Origin: an uncultured Opitutia bacterium
GTDB taxonomy: Bacteria > Verrucomicrobiota > Verrucomicrobiia > Opitutales > Coraliomargaritaceae
Direction of reading: 5' to 3'
DNA: 64,000 nt
Assembly: GCA_937136395.1 (NCBI GenBank)
Contig: CAKZOI010000021.1
Location: 124,001 to 188,000 of the forward strand
Shown here: one piece after another, positions 60,763 to 64,000 of the stretch
Numbering within the stretch: the stretch's first letter is position 1
How the letters are laid out: each line of letters begins with the position of its first letter
Made by a program: the position numbers and the translations under genes
The notes under the pieces: model-generated
Seen by the model: the letters and a program-made list of their open reading frames with translations, nothing else
The model's database searches: none
Told to the model about the DNA's origin: nothing

Positions 60763-61278
60763 ATGGCATCAGAGTTACACATTCAACCGCTTGATAAAAC
60801 ACTACATAATCGAGCCAGTTTCGATTGTGGAGTTTCGGCGTTGAATCAGTATCTTGCAACTCAAGCCCGCAATGACGTCGAAAGTAACTGTTGTGCTTGC
60901 CTGGTTGCGACAGACAGTCCGAATTCGAAATCTGTGATGGGGTATTACACGCTTTCTAGCGCATCGATTTTGCGAACTACTCTTTCAGAACAATTAACGA
61001 AGAAATTGCCTCGATATAAGGAGCTGCCAGCGACTTTACTTGGTCGGCTCGCTGTTGATATAAACTACAAGGGGCAGAAGGTTGGTGGTAGGCTCTTGTT
61101 TAGTGCGATGAGGCGTGCTTTTCAAGCATCTGAAGAGGTCGCATCCTGGGCGCTTGTAACGGATCCGAAAGATGAGAGTGCTCGCGCATTTTATAAGCAC
61201 TTTGGTTTTCTCGATCTCGATGCTCAGCGCATGTTCCTGACGATGAAAGAGGTCGAAAAGTGTATCAATGCTCAATAA
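60763..61278 (+). CDS. GNAT acetyltransferase toxin (TacT-like)
   Basis: 171 residues. Family pattern: FDCGVSALNQYLATQARND, VMGYYTLSSASI, LPATLLGRLAVDINYKGQKV with the acetyl-CoA loop, and ARAFYKHFGFLDL. TacT-type toxins acetylate the amino group of aminoacyl-tRNA and stop translation; their antitoxins belong to DUF1778. The antitoxin gene lies on the opposite strand, convergent, with 14 bp of overlap at the 3' ends, while these pairs normally form an operon with the antitoxin first. Confidence 0.88.
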   Translation: MASELHIQPLDKTLHNRASFDCGVSALNQYLATQARNDVESNCCACLVATDSPNSKSVMGYYTLSSASILRTTLSEQLTKKLPRYKELPATLLGRLAVDINYKGQKVGGRLLFSAMRRAFQASEEVASWALVTDPKDESARAFYKHFGFLDLDAQRMFLTMKEVEKCINAQ

Positions 61279-61558
61279 CCGATTCGCGGTATGCTTTCGC
61301 GGCGCGGCGCATTGCAGGAGTCGGTTTTCTTGGTGGAGCGCTCAAAATCTTAGCAAATCGAATGGATTCTTCCTCATTCAAACGAATGGTTTCCGCTTCC
61401 TGAATGATTTTTCGAGCCCGATTGACTAGGTGAGTGACTGCAAAGGGCGCGACCTTACGACCTTCAAGTTCGGCGGCTCGTTCAATGAGTGCTTTTTCAG
61501 AAGGTGAGATGCGAGCGACCAGTCGTTCGGTCTTTAACTCTTCGGTTGCAGTGACCAT
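61265..61558 (-). CDS. DUF1778 (TacA-like) antitoxin
   Basis: 97 residues. N-terminal ribbon-helix-helix (ERLVARISPSEKALIERAAE) followed by the toxin-binding part (IRLNEEESIRFAKILSAPPR). DUF1778 proteins bind operator DNA and neutralise GNAT toxins. Gene order is odd: it faces the toxin gene tail to tail and so must have its own promoter, which would lie in 61559-61700. The antisense overlap could itself add control. Confidence 0.88.
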   Translation of the reverse strand: MVTATEELKTERLVARISPSEKALIERAAELEGRKVAPFAVTHLVNRARKIIQEAETIRLNEEESIRFAKILSAPPRKPTPAMRRAAKAYRESVIEH

Positions 61559-61879
61559 GTTTAATGTGTGCCACAGAGTGACACATTTAGCAAGGTGGAA
61601 TTCAAATTATTTGAGAGGTTCAATAGGTGTGCAGAGCTCATAAGGAGGCGAAAGCAAAATATAAAGATCTCTCACCAAGTCGCAAAGACACGGAGTGAGT
61701 GATTCTATGTTTGGCATGCTCTGTGTTTCCGTGTCTTCCTGCCTTTGCAGTTTTATGCTACGGCGGACAGACCGCGCGAGATTCCATTGCGGCGCTTAGG
61801 ATAAGTGCACAAGAGTGGGAGCTACTTATTCTATTTACGTCAGGCCAGTGTCGTGCGATTAAATGACACAACTGTTTAC
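61559..61879. other. Intergenic stretch with dispersed motifs
   Basis: Holds the third GCAAAATATAAAGAT motif (61639-61670) and a 10-bp inverted repeat AAGACACGGA / TCCGTGTCTT at 61685-61694 and 61728-61737. Presumed promoters of the antitoxin and the next gene. No gene seen. Confidence 0.5.
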
Positions 61880-62515
61880 ATGATGAAGTTCATACTTAGC
61901 TTTGTATTTTTGATTTTATCGATCGGTCTGGTTTTCGGGTTCCCCCAATTGCCGGAACCCTATGATGCTGTGGATTGGTCGGATTATGAGCAATGGCCTG
62001 AGAAGTTAGAGGTCGATGGTAAGGTCTATTTGATTCAAGTTGGGAGTGCTGGTGGTTGTCTCGTTTATAGCGCACCGGAGGGGACGAAACCTGAGCTAGA
62101 AAGTATTCAATCTTGGGGGAATTATTCTGCGTATTATCAGTCCGCCGATCCTGTGAAAGCGGACTATAAATTTAATCTTTATGGCCCCTATGTATGCTGG
62201 GACTCAAATGATGAGTTGATTTCACGTAATTTTGCCGATGGGAAAGGCGCGATTCACTCTTATGACAAGAAGGGGCGAGTATTTCATAAAGAGTGGTCGC
62301 TAATCGATGGGGAGACACGTAGTGAGAGTCGTGGTTATTATGATCGCTATGGTCACATCGCTCTGGAAGATCGAACGACTCGAAGTCCAGATGGTGTCTA
62401 CACCTCTCAGATTTATCGATACCGTAAGCCCTGCAAGGCTAGCGAATTTGAATTCACTAAAGAGCTGTTGCTGGATAATTTTGATCTATACGACCATCCT
62501 TACAGTGTGCGTTAG
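61880..62515 (+). CDS. Exported protein of unknown function
   Basis: 211 residues from MMKFILSFVFLILSIGLVFG, a signal peptide. The body has aromatic-rich, YD-repeat-like strands (YKFNLYGPYVCWDSNDELIS, IHSYDKKGRVFHKEWSLIDG, SRGYYDRYGHIALEDRTTR), suggesting a short beta-sheet repeat fold (MORN- or RHS-like). No catalytic motif. Start at 61880 places the signal peptide at the N-terminus; an earlier codon would add 25 unsupported residues. Confidence 0.6.
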   Translation: MMKFILSFVFLILSIGLVFGFPQLPEPYDAVDWSDYEQWPEKLEVDGKVYLIQVGSAGGCLVYSAPEGTKPELESIQSWGNYSAYYQSADPVKADYKFNLYGPYVCWDSNDELISRNFADGKGAIHSYDKKGRVFHKEWSLIDGETRSESRGYYDRYGHIALEDRTTRSPDGVYTSQIYRYRKPCKASEFEFTKELLLDNFDLYDHPYSVR

Positions 62516-62681
62516 CCATGTCTTTGGGTTACACTGAGTGGTTTTGTGAGACCGCTTAAGAACGATAAATTTCACTGAAAGACTCAGCCTAAAGGCTTAG
62601 GCTAACAGGTGTATTTTATATGAGGAATTCAGACGTGCCTGGAAGCTTGCGAATTTTCAAAGTTTAGAAATAAATGGATCA

Positions 62682-63440
62682 ATGAAGTTATCCACCAGTT
62701 GGCTAATCGTTTCGATGCTTGTTTTTCAGCCAGTTCGGGCGGTCGAGCAGTTGCAATACGAAATCGTTGCTTCGTATCCACATGATCCGAAGGCGTGGAC
62801 GCAGGGACTATTCTATAATAACGGCACGCTTTACGAGAGCACTGGGCTTTATGGGCAGTCGAGCTTGCGGCGAGTTGATTTGAAGACTGGCCGAGTCTTG
62901 CAGAATGAGGCACTCAGTGATCGATATTTTGCTGAGGGCATAACCCTGTTTAAAGATAAGCTATATCAACTGACATGGTTGGCTAATACAGGTTTTATTT
63001 ATAACCCGAAAAGCTTCGAGCGCATTGGTTCGTTCAAGTATTTTGGTGAAGGTTGGGGGCTGACTCACGATAGTTCCCATTTAATTCTGAGTGATGGCAC
63101 TTCAGTGATCCGTTTCATCGATCCCGAAACGATGATGACAGTTCGTCGTATCAACGTTCGCATGGATGAGGAAGCCATGATCGATTTGAACGAGTTAGAA
63201 TATATCGAAGGCTATATTTACGCGAATGTTTGGCATGAAAATATGATTTTGAAAATCGACCCAGCGAATGGTCAGGTCGTCGGTCTTCTAGATTTATCAG
63301 AGCTTTGGCCTGAGCGTCCTAAAGATGAGGGTGCCGTTTTGAATGGGATCGCCTACAATGCTGAGAAAGATGTATTTTACATCACTGGAAAATTTTGGGC
63401 TAAACTATTTGAAATCCGTTTGAAGGAATCAACGAAGTGA
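62682..63440 (+). CDS. Glutaminyl-peptide cyclotransferase, plant/bacterial type
   Basis: 252 residues with a signal peptide (KLSTSWLIVSMLVFQPVRAV). Five-bladed propeller family (Glu_cyclase_2): YPHDPKAWTQGLFYNNGTLY, ESTGLYGQSSLRRVDLKTGR, YFAEGITLFKDKLYQLTW, FGEGWGLTHDSSHLILSDGT, NELEYIEGYIYANVWHENMI and LNGIAYNAEKDVFYITGKFW are all typical. It converts N-terminal glutamine to pyroglutamate outside the cytoplasm, protecting exported proteins from aminopeptidases. Stand-alone gene. Confidence 0.9.
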   Translation: MKLSTSWLIVSMLVFQPVRAVEQLQYEIVASYPHDPKAWTQGLFYNNGTLYESTGLYGQSSLRRVDLKTGRVLQNEALSDRYFAEGITLFKDKLYQLTWLANTGFIYNPKSFERIGSFKYFGEGWGLTHDSSHLILSDGTSVIRFIDPETMMTVRRINVRMDEEAMIDLNELEYIEGYIYANVWHENMILKIDPANGQVVGLLDLSELWPERPKDEGAVLNGIAYNAEKDVFYITGKFWAKLFEIRLKESTK

Positions 63441-63695
63441 GTTTCAGAGCTGATTCCCTGATACGTCAAGCAGGGGGGGCAGAGGACGTAAGTGGCTCAG
63501 AAGATAACATGGGAGTCGTTGCCAGTGGTGAGTAATCTCTAGGCTGACACTTTTACACCATAGAACTCCTTGTTTCGAAGCGTCATTTCAAGAGCGCTTT
63601 AGCGGCTCTAAATACTATCAGACTTCTTTTCTTTATCTTCGGTCTTGGCGATTGAGCACCTAGCAATTATGAATTAGAAACTTACCTCTTACTGT

Positions 63696-64000
63696 ATGTT
63701 AGTGAAAATTTACTTATTGCTACTCTGCTTATGCGTTGTCGCTGGCTGTTCGTCGACTTCGGAAACGGACTCATCCATGTCTACTACAAATCCTATGGGT
63801 AAATCTCCTTCGGCGCAGTCGAAGAAAGTATCACACGCGAAACGCTTTTCACAAAAGCAAACTGTAGAATCTCGCAAACCTGTCGAAGGCCTTACGCAAA
63901 CGGAGTCAGCAAAGCCCATAGCAACAATAAGACCTAAAAGCGAGGAGAGTGCTCCGCCTGAAGTGGAAGTGTCGCTCGTCGCCGAAACGCAGGAACCAAT
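63696..64000 (+). CDS. Lipoprotein, N-terminal part only
   Basis: An ATG at 63696 opens a frame that stays open to the right edge (101 residues visible). It begins with a lipoprotein signal (LLLLCLCVVAGC, lipobox VAGC), then a Ser/Thr/Lys-rich linker (SSTSETDSSMSTTNPMG). The functional domain lies outside the window, so no role can be given. Confidence 0.65.
   Translation, partial: MLVKIYLLLLCLCVVAGCSSTSETDSSMSTTNPMGKSPSAQSKKVSHAKRFSQKQTVESRKPVEGLTQTESAKPIATIRPKSEESAPPEVEVSLVAETQEP

Overview
The window looks like a chromosomal segment of a Verrucomicrobiota bacterium, probably class Opitutae (inference). Supporting signs are a ribonucleotide reductase of chlamydia-like type (a large subunit with about three N-terminal ATP-cone regions and a small subunit without the radical tyrosine), many secreted proteins with thrombospondin type 3 and LamG-like domains, a compact sigma/anti-sigma locus, and abundant REP-like palindromes.

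Region 1 (1-13.7 kb) is ordinary housekeeping DNA. On the minus strand it carries plsX (cut by the window edge), rpmF, elbB and uppP. On the plus strand it carries trpD, glmM, a TPR protein and argG. A minus-strand run follows: gamma-carbonic anhydrase, pyrB, pyrC, a CPBP membrane protease and a DAHP synthase.

Region 2 (14.25-48.1 kb) is an integrated element. It starts in tRNA-Leu(CAG) and probably ends at an imperfect copy of the tRNA 3' end at 48079-48101. Next to the tRNA is a tyrosine integrase. Then come a HEPN-like protein, a small membrane protein and a lipoprotein. A head and packaging module follows: major capsid protein, decoration protein, Mu-I-like protease, DUF935 portal, large and small terminase. 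About 1.8 kb of G-rich DNA with no convincing gene comes next. A replication operon follows, with SSB, RecB-like nuclease, a 45-residue protein, a PD-(D/E)XK nuclease, an HTH protein, family A DNA polymerase, an AEP-like primase, a RepA-like ATPase and a second HTH protein. No tail gene is recognisable. The layout resembles capsid-forming phage satellites (cf-PICI) that take tails from a helper, although a decayed prophage is also possible. The distal part carries cargo: a two-gene QueC-like pair resembling the QatB/QatC pair of Qat defence, two membrane-anchored proteins, and a plus-strand series of secreted proteins. That series includes a 1544-residue LamG/TSP3/PA14 protein and a duplicated cassette in which the same N-terminus is joined to two different C-termini.

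Region 3 (48.3-64 kb) is chromosomal again. It holds an ECF sigma/anti-sigma/exported protein set, then nrdB-nrdA behind two NrdR-box-like sites. A DUF3800 gene follows with a compact multi-hairpin RNA candidate right behind it. Next are secreted proteins of unknown function, an intact IS4-family element with 16-bp inverted repeats and an 8-bp target duplication, and a REP-associated (RAYT) transposase with repeated motifs upstream. Last come a convergently arranged GNAT toxin / DUF1778 antitoxin pair, a glutaminyl cyclase and the start of a lipoprotein.

The items most worth pursuing are the tailless capsid-forming element, its QueC-like two-gene cargo, the 1.8-kb G-rich gap, the DUF3800-linked RNA and the shuffled secreted cassette.
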